This document shows positions 15,992 through 25,000 of a DNA stretch of 64,000 nt, in pieces. The notes beneath the pieces were generated by a model, which saw only the letters and a program-made list of their open reading frames with translations, did not search any database and had not been told where the DNA came from. The translations under genes were made by a program, and so were the position numbers. This stretch comes from SKLM01 sp964514285 (lineage in GTDB: Bacteria; Chloroflexota; Anaerolineae; B4-G1), in NCBI GenBank assembly GCA_964514285.1, contig CAZEQC010000005.1, positions 34,681 to 98,680 of the forward strand. The letters run 5' to 3'. The first letter of the stretch is position 1, and each line of letters begins with the position of its first letter.

Positions 15992-17437
15992 CTAAGTCTG
16001 ACTCGTCAACCGATTGTTCGCCCAACTGACGCCCAGCCCCACCACGATGATGCCCCCCTCCAACAGCCAAAGCAGAGGAAGATTGCCAATGTTGCGAAAG
16101 ACCTGGCTCAGCAAGTAAACCCAGTTCGAAGGCTTGGCGATCATGGGGCTGAGTTGGGAAAGGTCCAACTGGTAATTGTAAGAGAAACCGATATGCAGGA
16201 AGATGTTGCGCACGGAGAGGAAGAAAGCTCCATACAGGGCGAGATAGGTGATGGCTCGCCAGGCGGAGTCGAAAGCCTCTCCCACAATCCTTTCGGCCCA
16301 GAACGCCAGGGGTATGCACCAAAGGGCCAGGAAAGGCGTCAGGTAGCGTCCATCGGCAGTGAAACCGTGGAACGTGCGGTGCTTGGCGAAGAGGATTTGA
16401 TAGGCCAGGAACAGTCCAAGCGTGAGAATGGTATCACGCCTGGACTGACGGACGTACGATCCGATGCCAAGAACCGACAGCAGGAGGGCGGGTGAGAGTA
16501 GGAACACCCCCTGGTTGTAGCAGGTTGGGTCGCACCATCCTCCGCCTTCCCCCCAGATGAGCATGGCGCGCAGGCCCTGACCCAGAGGGAAGCTGAAGGT
16601 CTCTCGCAACTGTCCAGCCCAGGGGTAGTTGATGGCGTAGTCATAGGACAGGGTGAGGGGTCCACCGAAGTTGACGGTGTTGTAGAAAGCCAGGAACCCG
16701 GCCGGCAGAAGGCCCCCGGCGACGAAGAGGGCTATAGACGTCAGCCTATTGGCGGATGGGGCTGGTTTGGCGGCGAGCAAGAGGTAGAGCCCGATAGCAG
16801 CGACGAGCACGGCGTTAGAGTATTCAACGAGAACGGCGTAACCAACGAGGAAACCCAGCACCACGGGGATGGTCCAGTGGGGCTTCGATACCCGAGCGAT
16901 GCGGATCACGAGGTAGATCGACGTCATCACCAATAGCGCTGAGGGGGCGTGTGAGAAGAGCACGCTGCTGTACTTCCAGTGCGTTGTACCCAGGCCAAAG
17001 ACCAGGCTCGCTGTGAGGCTGCTGAAGATGGACAGGTTCAAGTCTCGAAGCAACACGTAGAGAACGAGAACGGCTCCCGCTCCAGCCCATGCCGGAACCA
17101 GCATCACGTAAGGCAGGCGTGGGTTCTCGGGGTCGTGGCGCGATGCCATCGGCGCCGGAGGGGAAGGGAGCCACCCTGCCGCCTTATAGAAGGCACTGGC
17201 GATCAGAGCTGTGCCGGGCGGTCGATCGCTGAAGAGCAGGCCCTCTCGGCGGGCGATGTCGTTTCCCTCGGCGTACTGGTCGTAGCTCTCGATGGTGAAC
17301 CGCCCTTCCTCCGCCAAGGCTCGTGTCAACGCGTAGTGGCTCCCATCGTTGCTGCAGGTGATGCCCGACGCAGTGGCAAAGTAGACCGAAGAGAGGATGA
17401 TGAAGAGCGTTATGCAGACGACGCGATCGGTTTGCAT
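15992..17437 (-). CDS. Membrane glycosyltransferase of the GT39/ArnT-like (GT-C) type
   Basis: A 481-aa protein with about 11 membrane helices. The early loop SNDGSHYALTRALAEEGRFTIE contains an acidic residue in the place used by GT-C enzymes, and FSDRPPGTALIA follows as in ArnT/PMT-type lipid-linked sugar transferases. It would transfer a sugar from a polyprenyl phosphate carrier on the outer face of the membrane. The start lies 7 nt after the upstream gene's stop, so the two are co-transcribed. Specific sugar and acceptor unknown. Confidence 0.75.
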   Translation of the reverse strand: MQTDRVVCITLFIILSSVYFATASGITCSNDGSHYALTRALAEEGRFTIESYDQYAEGNDIARREGLLFSDRPPGTALIASAFYKAAGWLPSPPAPMASRHDPENPRLPYVMLVPAWAGAGAVLVLYVLLRDLNLSIFSSLTASLVFGLGTTHWKYSSVLFSHAPSALLVMTSIYLVIRIARVSKPHWTIPVVLGFLVGYAVLVEYSNAVLVAAIGLYLLLAAKPAPSANRLTSIALFVAGGLLPAGFLAFYNTVNFGGPLTLSYDYAINYPWAGQLRETFSFPLGQGLRAMLIWGEGGGWCDPTCYNQGVFLLSPALLLSVLGIGSYVRQSRRDTILTLGLFLAYQILFAKHRTFHGFTADGRYLTPFLALWCIPLAFWAERIVGEAFDSAWRAITYLALYGAFFLSVRNIFLHIGFSYNYQLDLSQLSPMIAKPSNWVYLLSQVFRNIGNLPLLWLLEGGIIVVGLGVSWANNRLTSQT

Positions 17438-17444
17438 GTTGGTC

Positions 17445-19472
17445 TCACTCGGCTACAGGCACGATGAGCATATCCCTCGGCGACGCTCCCAAGGGCTTGG
17501 TGATTGGCAGACGCTCCAAGCTGGGCCAGGCGTACAATCCCACGGCTATCCGTGGCTCGCGCACTGTACGTGCCGGGAGCTCCAGCGTGCGGACGTCGAT
17601 CACCACGTCTCCGGGATGCCACCAGTGGGTCGGATAGTAATCCCCCCCAGGTGGTGCATCATCTTGAACGATCACTCGCTCTCCGTGGCATTCATCGTCG
17701 CAGACCGCAACAAAGGCCGTGTAGGTCGTCTCGAGGTTTGCCCGTGCCCGCCATAGGAGGCGCACCTGCCAGGTACGACCTTCCATCTCGACGCTCACGT
17801 CGGTGAGCTCAATGGATTGACCAAAGCGGGCGAGGGACGATGAGGGCTGTTCCTGGAGCGGCTCGATCTGGTACGACGCATAGGCGGGATAGGCTTCCTT
17901 CTCCAGATCGCCACGCGTCAGGGGACCGGCGTGCACATCGACCTGCGCGGGATGCGGGAGCGCCGCCAGATAAGGTTGTAGGTCATCATAGGGCCACAGC
18001 AGGAGCAGTGTCTGGCCGTGGGAGGGTATAGAGGGTGGGGCGTTCGGCTGGAACGTGGTCAAAACTGGCTCCTGAGGCACCAGAAACGAGAGCCCTTTCC
18101 ACGCCTGCCAAAGTCGCACATCCAGGGAGACGTGTCGTTCCGGGTCGGGATGATGTCTCGAAGCAACGATGCCTCGTCCGTCCCATCCGGTACCGGTGAA
18201 GCGGTTGATCTCAGCAGCCAACTCGGTCGCTGCTGCCTCGAAGGCGTAGCTGGCTTCGGGACTGGAACCGTAGCGGAAGAAGTAATCGCGAACGGTGGCG
18301 CCCAGGCTGAGAGCCATAATCAGGCAAACTGCGATCGAGCCCCATATCTGTCGGTCCAGGTGGGCTGACGCCCGCTGGAGCGTCTCCAGCCCCAGGGCTG
18401 GCAGGACGACCAGAGGCGGCAGCACAGCGACGGCGCGAAGGAAGTGCGGGGCATCGGCGGCGGCCAGGGTGGGCACCAGCATGGTCGTCACCCAGATCAG
18501 AAGCAGAGCAGAGCCGGTGTCCCGCCGTCTGGCTCGGGCTGCTGCCTGTGCCGTTCCCAGGATCATCGCCCCGCCCATCAGGGGGGTGAAGATGGGACGC
18601 CCAGGGACGTTGTGGCGGGCGATGGTATCCCCTCGCACGAAGAACATCCCCAGTGTGTGGATCAGGTGTCGTCCTAGGGTGCCCCAGAGATCGCCTTGAT
18701 GAACCGCTGGATTGAGCACCGAGACCTGGTTAGGTCGTCCTATGATGACATCCCAGTGACGGGCGGCGTAAGTGCCCAGCGGGATCAAGGTGACGATCGC
18801 TCCAATGCCGAAGTAGAGCGCGCCGGGCCAGAGGCGGTCGGCCTCTCCGGTGACCAGCAGGTACGCCCCAAACACAAGCAGGGCGAGCGGCGTCAAACGA
18901 GCCGCCGTGTAGGTGTAGAAGACGACGCCGTAGAGCGTGCCCGCCAGCAGCCAGCTGTGTGGCTCGCGGGACCGAAGGGCCCGAGCCCCGGACCAGAGCA
19001 TAGCCGCAATCGCCAGCGGAAGCGTCACGGCACGGAAGCCAATCCGGCTGAGTTGGACGTGCCAGAGGGTTGTTGAGAGGATCGCGGCGCTCAGCAGCGC
19101 CGTGCCGCGGTTGAACCAGGCGTTGGTCATAGCGTAAGTGGCAGGAATCGTCAGAGTCCCACAGATGGCCGCTGCCATCCGCACTGCGACTGGCGTCCGT
19201 CCCAGAATACCTATGGTGGTGGCGATGAGATAGAGAAAGAGGGGCTCGCGGCCATGGTTGGCTGCGAAGTAGATGGGGTAGTTCCCTTTGAGAACCTGCA
19301 ACGCATCCAACCCATTGAAGGCTTCATCGTGATAGAGCCCTGGAGGTACGTCACCTAAACTGAGAAAACGAAGGGTTCCCGCCAGCGCCGTCAAAATCAC
19401 GATTGGGGCCCATCGTTGGCCATAGCGACGCCAACGGCTTGATGAGGTCTCGCCTTCTGCTCTATTCGTCAA
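17445..19472 (-). CDS. Glycosyltransferase family 39-like membrane protein
   Basis: A 675-aa protein with about 12 N-terminal membrane helices and a C-terminal beta-rich domain (about 510-670). FLSLGDVPPGLYHDEAFNGLDAL contains the His-Asp-Glu-Ala loop motif of dolichyl/polyprenyl-phosphate-mannose-type transferases, and YFAANHGREPLFLYL is also typical. The likely start is TTG 19472: a consensus promoter (TTGACA-16-TATAAT) ends only about 10 nt upstream, so the mRNA is almost leaderless and no Shine-Dalgarno exists. It is first in the minus-strand run 19472-10545. Confidence 0.78.
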   Translation of the reverse strand: MTNRAEGETSSSRWRRYGQRWAPIVILTALAGTLRFLSLGDVPPGLYHDEAFNGLDALQVLKGNYPIYFAANHGREPLFLYLIATTIGILGRTPVAVRMAAAICGTLTIPATYAMTNAWFNRGTALLSAAILSTTLWHVQLSRIGFRAVTLPLAIAAMLWSGARALRSREPHSWLLAGTLYGVVFYTYTAARLTPLALLVFGAYLLVTGEADRLWPGALYFGIGAIVTLIPLGTYAARHWDVIIGRPNQVSVLNPAVHQGDLWGTLGRHLIHTLGMFFVRGDTIARHNVPGRPIFTPLMGGAMILGTAQAAARARRRDTGSALLLIWVTTMLVPTLAAADAPHFLRAVAVLPPLVVLPALGLETLQRASAHLDRQIWGSIAVCLIMALSLGATVRDYFFRYGSSPEASYAFEAAATELAAEINRFTGTGWDGRGIVASRHHPDPERHVSLDVRLWQAWKGLSFLVPQEPVLTTFQPNAPPSIPSHGQTLLLLWPYDDLQPYLAALPHPAQVDVHAGPLTRGDLEKEAYPAYASYQIEPLQEQPSSSLARFGQSIELTDVSVEMEGRTWQVRLLWRARANLETTYTAFVAVCDDECHGERVIVQDDAPPGGDYYPTHWWHPGDVVIDVRTLELPARTVREPRIAVGLYAWPSLERLPITKPLGASPRDMLIVPVAE

Positions 19473-19481
19473 AGCGACGGC

Positions 19482-19509
19482 ATTATAGCACGCCGAAGGG
19501 ACGTGTCAA
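19482..19509 (-). promoter_or_regulatory. Consensus promoter of the glycosyltransferase cluster
   Basis: Minus strand TTGACA (19509-19504), 16-bp spacer, TATAAT (19487-19482): both hexamers are perfect. The predicted start site is within about 5 nt of the TTG start codon at 19472. Confidence 0.85.
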
Positions 19510-19660
19510 ACGCTCATGACGGATGATGCGCTACCCCTTCGCTTCGCTGAGTTTGCCGGGCTGCGGGCCCCTCCTTCTTCCCCTCGATGGCTGCAGCCGG
19601 CGGGAGAGGCAGATGCACGATCCTTCACGACTACTTTGCAGAGGGAGTGATAGCTTGCGT

Positions 19661-19689
19661 TTGCAATTTAACTGTACTAGTGGTAGAAT
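19661..19689 (+). promoter_or_regulatory. Promoter of the RpiR-family regulator
   Basis: TTGCAA (19661-19666), 17-bp spacer, TAGAAT (19684-19689). Confidence 0.7.
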
Positions 19690-19863
19690 GGGCGCAATAT
19701 GCAAGGGGCGCTCAACGCTTCCTGAACCTACCATCGTGTTTGTACACGGGCTTGACTGCCAGATGGCGTCTGGTGCGTCCGGCGAGTGATCGCGGCGAGC
19801 GCGGCTCAGAGGGAAAGGGTCTTGACGCTTTCCTATGTTTACAGTCTAGAAGGAGATCTGGCG

Positions 19864-20742
19864 ATGTTTCGCGAGAAGATGCAAGAGAAGTACGATGAAC
19901 TGACACCCAGTTTCCGTAAGCTGGCTGATTTCGTGTTGCAGAACCAGCTCGACGCTGCCTTCATGACCGCTACCGAGCTAGCCAATCGTCTGAACGTCGA
20001 TGCTGCTACCGTTGTCCGCTTCGCTCAGGAGCTCGGGTACACAGGGTTTCGGGAGTTGAGCAAGGAGATACAGCAGGTTGTGCGGTCGGAGCTCAAGGCC
20101 TCCTACACCGCTGATTTGGACGCTGACGAGGACCTCCAGCTCTTCCGCAGCCTCCTCGGCAATGAGAAGCATAATCTGGAGCTTGCCCAGGATCGCTTGT
20201 CCGAGCAGGTTGACACGCTGATTCCAGCCCTCCTCGACGCTGGTCAGATCTGGGTCGTGGGACAGGGCCTCTGTGTCCATTTGGCCGGCCTGTGCGCCGG
20301 CGCTCTACGAGAGATAGGGCTGCCGGCTGTGAGTATTGCGACCGATCCGCTGGAGGCAGCGACTAATCTGAAGGGCGTTGGTGAGGACGACCTCATTCTT
20401 GGGTTCTCTCTCACCGGGATGGACCTGGATACGGCCAACGTGGTCCGCTTCGCTCGGGAACGAGAAGCTATGACGTTTGTGTTCAGCGCCTCATCGGTTG
20501 CGGCGGCCGCCTTGGAGGCCGAGACGTCCATCATATGCCCTGGGCCGACCCAGACGGACGTTCCGTCATTTACTGGCCTGGCCGCGATGATCGTCGTGAC
20601 CGTTGCAGCCTTCGCCGCTCGCTACCCGGAGGAGGTAGAGGCGATGACGGAAGCGGTGCGGCGCAGCTACCAGGATTTGCTGGAGATGGAGGTGGAAAGC
20701 GCTTCGGACCTGGACATTGAGGACCTGTGGCGTCAGTTCTAG
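19864..20742 (+). CDS. MurR/RpiR family transcriptional regulator
   Basis: A 292-aa protein. The N-terminal helix-turn-helix (FRKLADFVLQNQLDAAFMTATELANRLNVDAATVVRFAQELGYTGFRELSKEI pattern, residues ~15-70) is typical of RpiR. The C-terminal part (about 100-270) is a SIS domain, which binds phosphosugars. ATG 19864 is chosen because AAGGAG lies just upstream and the HTH begins directly after it; an upstream in-frame start at 19786 has no support. It has its own promoter, and a terminator follows. The target is not evident; the downstream exporter genes are separated by the terminator. Confidence 0.88.
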   Translation: MFREKMQEKYDELTPSFRKLADFVLQNQLDAAFMTATELANRLNVDAATVVRFAQELGYTGFRELSKEIQQVVRSELKASYTADLDADEDLQLFRSLLGNEKHNLELAQDRLSEQVDTLIPALLDAGQIWVVGQGLCVHLAGLCAGALREIGLPAVSIATDPLEAATNLKGVGEDDLILGFSLTGMDLDTANVVRFAREREAMTFVFSASSVAAAALEAETSIICPGPTQTDVPSFTGLAAMIVVTVAAFAARYPEEVEAMTEAVRRSYQDLLEMEVESASDLDIEDLWRQF

Positions 20743-20796
20743 GCCGCTGAAGGCACGGTGGGTTGGAGTACATAGAACTCGGGCGTCAAGCTCGTC

Positions 20797-20824
20797 AAGG
20801 CCCGGTGTGAGCCGGGTCTTTCTC
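20797..20824 (+). terminator. Intrinsic terminator after the RpiR-type gene
   Basis: AAGGCCCGG (20797-20805) pairs with CCGGGTCTT (20812-20820), including one G-T pair, followed by a short pyrimidine tract TCTC. Confidence 0.6.
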
Positions 20825-20958
20825 TTGCGTCTGACGTTAGATGATCGCTGTCAAGAGAATGGCGGGCGCAAGGAAGCCGCAAGCCATCTACCTGTCCAGC
20901 ATGTGGAGAGACGGTGGCCTGACCTATTCGTCAGATGATGGAACGAGAGGAAAGCGAC

Positions 20959-21849
20959 ATGGTTATTCTCGTGGAGGATCTGGTCAAGCATTACGACGAC
21001 GTGGTTGCCGTCGATCAGCTTTCGTTTGAGGTGGAGCAAGGTGAGCTATTCGGGCTTCTTGGCCCCAATGGAGCTGGGAAGACGACGACCATCCGAATCA
21101 TGATGGACATCCTGCAGCCCGATGCCGGGCGTGTGAGTATTCTGGGGCAGCGTCCAGCGGAGGCCAAGGAGCGCGTCGGCTATCTGCCTGAGGAAAGGGG
21201 GCTGTATCGCGATATCAAGGTGCTCGACACGCTGGTGTATCTGGCCGAGCTGAAGGGGATGTCGCGCACAGACGCCAGAGCTCGGGGAGAGGGCCTGCTC
21301 GAGAGAGTTCGTTTGGAGGACTGGGCTGATCGCAAAGTGAAGGACCTGAGCCGAGGAATGCAGCAGCGGCTCCAATTCATCGCCAGCCTGGTGCACGATC
21401 CGGACTTGCTCATTCTTGACGAGCCCTTCCAGGGACTGGATCCGGTCAATACCGAGCGACTTAAGGAATTCACCGACGATATGCGTGGGGCAGGAAAGAC
21501 GATTGTGCTGAGTACGCACCAGATGAATCTGGTCGAGGCCCTTTGCGACCGTATCCTCCTGATCAACAGAGGGCGTGCGGTCCTGTACGGCCATCTGGAT
21601 CGGATCAAAGAGCAGAATGCTCCCAACACGGTTCGTCTGCGTGCTGACAGGGTGCCCGATGAGTTGCCAGGGGTCGTGTCCAAAGAGCTGGATGATGGTG
21701 CCTGCCACCTTACCCTCGACGAAGGGACCGATCCGCAGGAGGTCCTCCGAGATTTGGTGGAGCGAGGGGTTCAGGTACGAGAATTCGAGGTAGCACCGGT
21801 GCCCCTGGAGGATATCTTTGTCGACGTCGTCGGAGGAGAGGAGGTCTAG
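20959..21849 (+). CDS. ABC transporter ATP-binding protein (NatA-like)
   Basis: A 296-aa cytoplasmic ATPase. Walker A is GPNGAGKT (35-42), the signature is LSRGMQQR and Walker B is LLILDEPFQGLD, followed by the H-loop STHQM. The C-terminal ~80 residues form the extra domain found in the DrrA/NatA group, ending APVPLEDIFVDVV. It powers the ABC-2 permease encoded 3 nt downstream. ATG 20959 follows GAGAGG by 8 nt; the upstream ATG 20935 has no ribosome-binding site. Confidence 0.92.
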   Translation: MVILVEDLVKHYDDVVAVDQLSFEVEQGELFGLLGPNGAGKTTTIRIMMDILQPDAGRVSILGQRPAEAKERVGYLPEERGLYRDIKVLDTLVYLAELKGMSRTDARARGEGLLERVRLEDWADRKVKDLSRGMQQRLQFIASLVHDPDLLILDEPFQGLDPVNTERLKEFTDDMRGAGKTIVLSTHQMNLVEALCDRILLINRGRAVLYGHLDRIKEQNAPNTVRLRADRVPDELPGVVSKELDDGACHLTLDEGTDPQEVLRDLVERGVQVREFEVAPVPLEDIFVDVVGGEEV

Positions 21850-21852
21850 GCG

Positions 21853-23106
21853 ATGGATTGGCGCAAGATCTTGGTGATTGCCCGTCACGAGTACCTGACC
21901 AACGTGAAGCGACTGGGCTTCATCATAATGACCGGTATCGTGCCGGCGCTTGGCGCCGTGGGATTGTTGTTAGCCACCATCCTTGGAGGAGAGGCCCGTC
22001 AGATTGGCGACTTTCTGGCCCAACAGTTTATGGGTGAGGAGAGACCATCGGGCGTCGTCGACCAGTCGGGTCTCTTCTCCTCAATACAGCCCGATTACGA
22101 GAAGAGCTTTGTCCTCTATCAGAGCGAGGAAGCAGCAACAGAGGCCCTTGAGGCGGACGAGATCTCGGACGCCCTGTTGATCCCGGAGGACTACGTGGAG
22201 ACGGGAAAGGTCATCGTGCTGACTCGGGGGAGCGGGTTCGGGGCGGCGGAGGTGAGCGACTCGTCCAGGGTGCGAGCGTTCTTCGTCGATCACTTGTTGG
22301 ACGGTCGCGTCGATTCGGAGATCCGCGAACGGGCAGCCAGTCCGCTGAGGACGGAGGCGAAGGTGATATCGAAGGGGAGGACGCGCGGCGAGGGACCTTT
22401 GAGTTTCGTGTTTACCTTCGTTATCCCCTATGCGCTGTCTTTCTTCCTTATCATGACAATCTTCGTCTCATCGGGTTATCTCCTGCGCAGCGTCGCGGAG
22501 GAGAAGGAGACGCGCGTGGTTGAGCTGATCATCTCGTCGGTTCGGCCCATGGAGCTTATGGCGGGCAAGGTCGTCGGCCTAGGGGCTCTGGGGCTGACCC
22601 AGGTGCTGATCTGGTTGATCAGTGCGGTGGCATTCAGCGGGGGGTTGGTTGCCCTGATGGCAGCTGCCGGAGCGGTTCTGATACCCACTCGGATTATGAT
22701 TCTCGGCGTCCTCTATTACGTGCTCGGCTATACGCTCTACGCGATCCTGATGGCCGGCATTGGTGCCTTGGGAACCACGATGCAGGAGAGCCAGCAGCTG
22801 GCTGGGTTCTTCTCCTTCTTCGCTGCCATCCCGTATATGTTGAGTGGGTTTCTTTTTGTGAATCCCAACGCCCTGGTGGCGCGAGTGTTGAGTTTCTTTC
22901 CCCTGACCGCCCCAACGATGATGATGCTGAGGCTTCCTTTGGCGGAGGTGCCGTGGGTCGATGTGGTCGGCAGTGTGACCGTGCTGCTGGTCTCTCTTCC
23001 GGCGGCCCTGTGGATCGGGGCAAAGCTGTTCCGCGTTGGGTTGCTGATCTACGGAAAGCGCCCCACGCTACGGGAGATCTGGGGCATCCTGACGAGCGGG
23101 GGATAG
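21853..23106 (+). CDS. ABC-2 type transporter permease (NatB-like)
   Basis: A 417-aa membrane protein. One N-terminal helix (MTGIVPALGAVGLLLATIL) is followed by a ~150-residue extracytoplasmic domain. Five or six helices then fill about 180-385, with the VAEEKETRVVELIISSVRP segment that is characteristic of NatB/ABC-2 permeases between them. It probably exports Na+ or another small substrate together with the preceding ATPase. It starts 3 nt after that gene's stop, so the two form a bicistron. Confidence 0.88.
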   Translation: MDWRKILVIARHEYLTNVKRLGFIIMTGIVPALGAVGLLLATILGGEARQIGDFLAQQFMGEERPSGVVDQSGLFSSIQPDYEKSFVLYQSEEAATEALEADEISDALLIPEDYVETGKVIVLTRGSGFGAAEVSDSSRVRAFFVDHLLDGRVDSEIRERAASPLRTEAKVISKGRTRGEGPLSFVFTFVIPYALSFFLIMTIFVSSGYLLRSVAEEKETRVVELIISSVRPMELMAGKVVGLGALGLTQVLIWLISAVAFSGGLVALMAAAGAVLIPTRIMILGVLYYVLGYTLYAILMAGIGALGTTMQESQQLAGFFSFFAAIPYMLSGFLFVNPNALVARVLSFFPLTAPTMMMLRLPLAEVPWVDVVGSVTVLLVSLPAALWIGAKLFRVGLLIYGKRPTLREIWGILTSGG

Positions 23107-23129
23107 ACCGAGGGAAGACTGCCGATCCA

Positions 23130-23189
23130 GGCGACGAGCGTCTGTCGCTCTTCCACCCAATCTTGAAGGGTAGAAGAGCGATTGTCGCC
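23130..23189. terminator. Bidirectional hairpin between natB-like gene and hisS
   Basis: TCGCTCTTCCACCC (23145-23158) pairs with GGGTAGAAGAGCGA (23168-23181), one mismatch. Outer arms GGCGAC/GTCGCC extend it to 23130-23189. There is no U-tract on either side, but the position between convergent genes fits a shared terminator. Confidence 0.6.
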
Positions 23190-23191
23190 CT

Positions 23192-24457
23192 CTAGATACG
23201 TTCGCTTAGCCAGGTGACCAGCAGGTTGAGGTCGACGTCCGTTTGATCGCCGGTCTTCATGTTGCGCACGGTCGCCTTCCCGCTCTCCAGCTCGTTCCCC
23301 CCGAGGATCACGGTGTAGCGCACCCCTCGTTTGTCCGCCTCGCGGAGTTGGCTACGCAGGCCGCGGTCTCTTCCTAGGGCGAAGTAAACCCCCACGTCGG
23401 TGCGCCGAAGCTCGTCCATCAGCTTCAGGGACGCCCTGCGTGGCTCCTCGCCGAGATAGGCGAGGAATATGGCGGGCGTGGCCGGGGCAGGCGGCTGCAC
23501 GCTCAACTCCTTCATCAGGATCACGATCCGCTCCAGCCCGATGGCCACGCCAACGCCCGGCGTCTCCGGCCCGCCGAGAAGCTCGGCGAGCCCATCGTAC
23601 CGACCCCCGCCGCATAGGGCGCTCTGCGCGCCGATCCCGGAGGCCCAGACCTCGAAGACGGTTTTCGTATAGTAGTCGAGTCCGCGCACCAGCCGATGGT
23701 TGACCACGTATCGCCGGTTGAGCAGGTCCAGGTAGTCCCGCAGGCTGGCGAAGTGCTCTCTGCACTCATCGCACAGGTAGTCGGCAATGCGCGGTGCCTC
23801 CTCAATGATCGGCTGGCATTGTTCTTCCTTACAGTCGAGGACGCGCAGGGGACTGCGCTCCAATCGGCGCTGGCAGTCCTCACAGATCTCGTCAGCGTGC
23901 TTCTGATAGTAGCTTCTCAAGGCTTCCACGTACGCTGGCCGACAGCGGGGGCACCCGGTGGAGTTCAGCTGGAACTCCAGATCGGGAATCCCGAGGCCGG
24001 CGTAGAGGTCCCAAACCAAGGTCATGATCTCTACGTCGGCGGCCGGATCCTGTTCGCCGAGGATCTCCGCGTTGAACTGGGTGAACTGGCGATAGCGACC
24101 AGCCTGAGGCCGATCGTAGCGGAAGGTGGGCCCGATGGAATAAAGCTTCTGGGGTTTGACTTCCACATGGAGCCCATTCTCGATATAGGCTCGCACGACG
24201 CCAGCGGTGAACTCCGGGCGGAGCGTGAGGTCGCGACCACCTTTGTCGGTGAAGTTGTACATCTCCTTGTCCACCACGTCGGTGCCCTCGCCAATCCCGC
24301 GGGCAAACACGTCTGTGGCTTCGAAGATCGGTACGTCGAGACGCTCGAAGCCCGCCAGCTCTGCGAGATGTTGGCTATGGCTGCGCACCCGAGACCAATA
24401 GGGTTGATCCGATGGCAGGATGTCGAGGGTTCCAGGGGGTCGCTGATAGCTGGGCAT
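23192..24457 (-). CDS. hisS: Histidyl-tRNA synthetase
   Basis: A 421-aa class II aminoacyl-tRNA synthetase. Landmarks are GTLDILPSDQPYW, motif 2 (GPTFRYDRPQAGRYRQFTQFN), the histidine-specific LVRGLDYYTKTVFEV and GGGRYDGL, with the anticodon-binding domain from about 325. A Cys-rich insert (residues ~205-275, with CPRC, CEDC and CDEC pairs) looks like a zinc-binding module, as seen in the longer bacterial subgroup. ATG 24457 has GGAAGGAG upstream; the longer in-frame extension only reads through the tandem repeats of the leader. Confidence 0.95.
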   Translation of the reverse strand: MPSYQRPPGTLDILPSDQPYWSRVRSHSQHLAELAGFERLDVPIFEATDVFARGIGEGTDVVDKEMYNFTDKGGRDLTLRPEFTAGVVRAYIENGLHVEVKPQKLYSIGPTFRYDRPQAGRYRQFTQFNAEILGEQDPAADVEIMTLVWDLYAGLGIPDLEFQLNSTGCPRCRPAYVEALRSYYQKHADEICEDCQRRLERSPLRVLDCKEEQCQPIIEEAPRIADYLCDECREHFASLRDYLDLLNRRYVVNHRLVRGLDYYTKTVFEVWASGIGAQSALCGGGRYDGLAELLGGPETPGVGVAIGLERIVILMKELSVQPPAPATPAIFLAYLGEEPRRASLKLMDELRRTDVGVYFALGRDRGLRSQLREADKRGVRYTVILGGNELESGKATVRNMKTGDQTDVDLNLLVTWLSERI

Positions 24458-24515
24458 AGGGTCTCCTTCCAAGTCTATGACAGAATCAAGCCGCTGTTCT
24501 GTCGGGTTATGAAGG

Positions 24516-24611
24516 CATAAGCAGTGCAAGACATAAGCAGTTCGAGACATAAGCAGTTCGAGACATAAGCAGTTCGAGACATAAGCAGTTCGAGGCATAT
24601 GCTGTTCTGAG
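24516..24611 (-). repeat. 16-bp tandem repeats in the hisS leader
   Basis: Units of CATAAGCAGTTCGAGA recur head-to-tail at 24516, 24532, 24548, 24564 and 24580. The first and fifth have one to three changes, and a degenerate sixth unit starts at 24596. They lie between the hisS promoter and the hisS start, so they would be transcribed as leader RNA. They have no spacers, so they are not CRISPR. Confidence 0.9.
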
Positions 24612-24625
24612 ATACGCTGACGTGT

Positions 24626-24653
24626 ATTATAGTCGGACTCAGGGCTTTTGCCA
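24626..24653 (-). promoter_or_regulatory. hisS promoter
   Basis: Minus strand perfect -10 TATAAT (24631-24626) with a weak -35 TGGCAA (24653-24648) at 16 bp. The predicted leader is about 160 nt and includes the tandem repeats. Confidence 0.6.
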
Positions 24654-24697
24654 GCCAGGCGAGTGCCCGACAGCGTCAGGGGGCAGAAGCGGGGCCG

Positions 24698-25000
24698 TCA
24701 CGCGCGCGTCCAGTCGCTAGCCCAGCGAGGGCGATCCGGGATATAGACGGTGATGGCGACGATCTCGTCCCGATCGGCGTACTCGCAGACGACGTGGATG
24801 TAGAGGTCGAAGCCTATGCTGGGTCCGGCGATGAGTACACGATGGCGCCTTGGATAGTGTTCGAGGACTCTGCCGTTGAAGATGGCGTGGAAGATATCCT
24901 TGGCGCGTAGGCTCTCCTTGTAGGCCTCGTAGAGAGCGTGTTCTGTGAGGCGCATGGCGTCGTGAGAGGCTAACAGATCCTCCACCTCTGTGATAATCAT
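24698..25000 (-). CDS. DUF4258 domain-containing protein
   Basis: A 100-aa protein. LTEHALYEAYKESLRAKDI, IFNGRVLEHYPRRHRVLIAG, and the C-terminal IVAITVYIPDRPRWASDW follow the DUF4258 pattern (a RelE/BrnT-like toxin-fold family, usually with a paired zinc-finger antitoxin). ATG 25000 follows AAGGAG by 7 nt. No antitoxin-like ORF follows before the hisS promoter, so it appears unpaired. Confidence 0.72.
   Translation of the reverse strand: MIITEVEDLLASHDAMRLTEHALYEAYKESLRAKDIFHAIFNGRVLEHYPRRHRVLIAGPSIGFDLYIHVVCEYADRDEIVAITVYIPDRPRWASDWTRA

Larger units (their letters stand above)
19473..19863. other. Divergent intergenic region between GT39-like gene and rpiR-like gene
   Basis: This 391-bp gap holds two opposed promoters (minus strand 19509-19482, plus strand 19661-19689) and a 170-nt leader ahead of the RpiR-type gene. 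I see no further gene or strong terminator in it. Confidence 0.6.

Noticed and set aside
10545..19472. Prophage or genomic island
   Set aside because: Base composition and codon character look like the rest of the window, and no integrase, tRNA or flanking repeat was seen.
24458..24598. N-terminal extension of HisS through the tandem repeats
   Set aside because: ATG 24457 has a strong ribosome-binding site and matches the usual HisS start. The extension is a repetitive Cys/Leu-rich read-through.
24516..24611. CRISPR array
   Set aside because: The 16-bp units are contiguous without spacers, so this is a simple tandem repeat.
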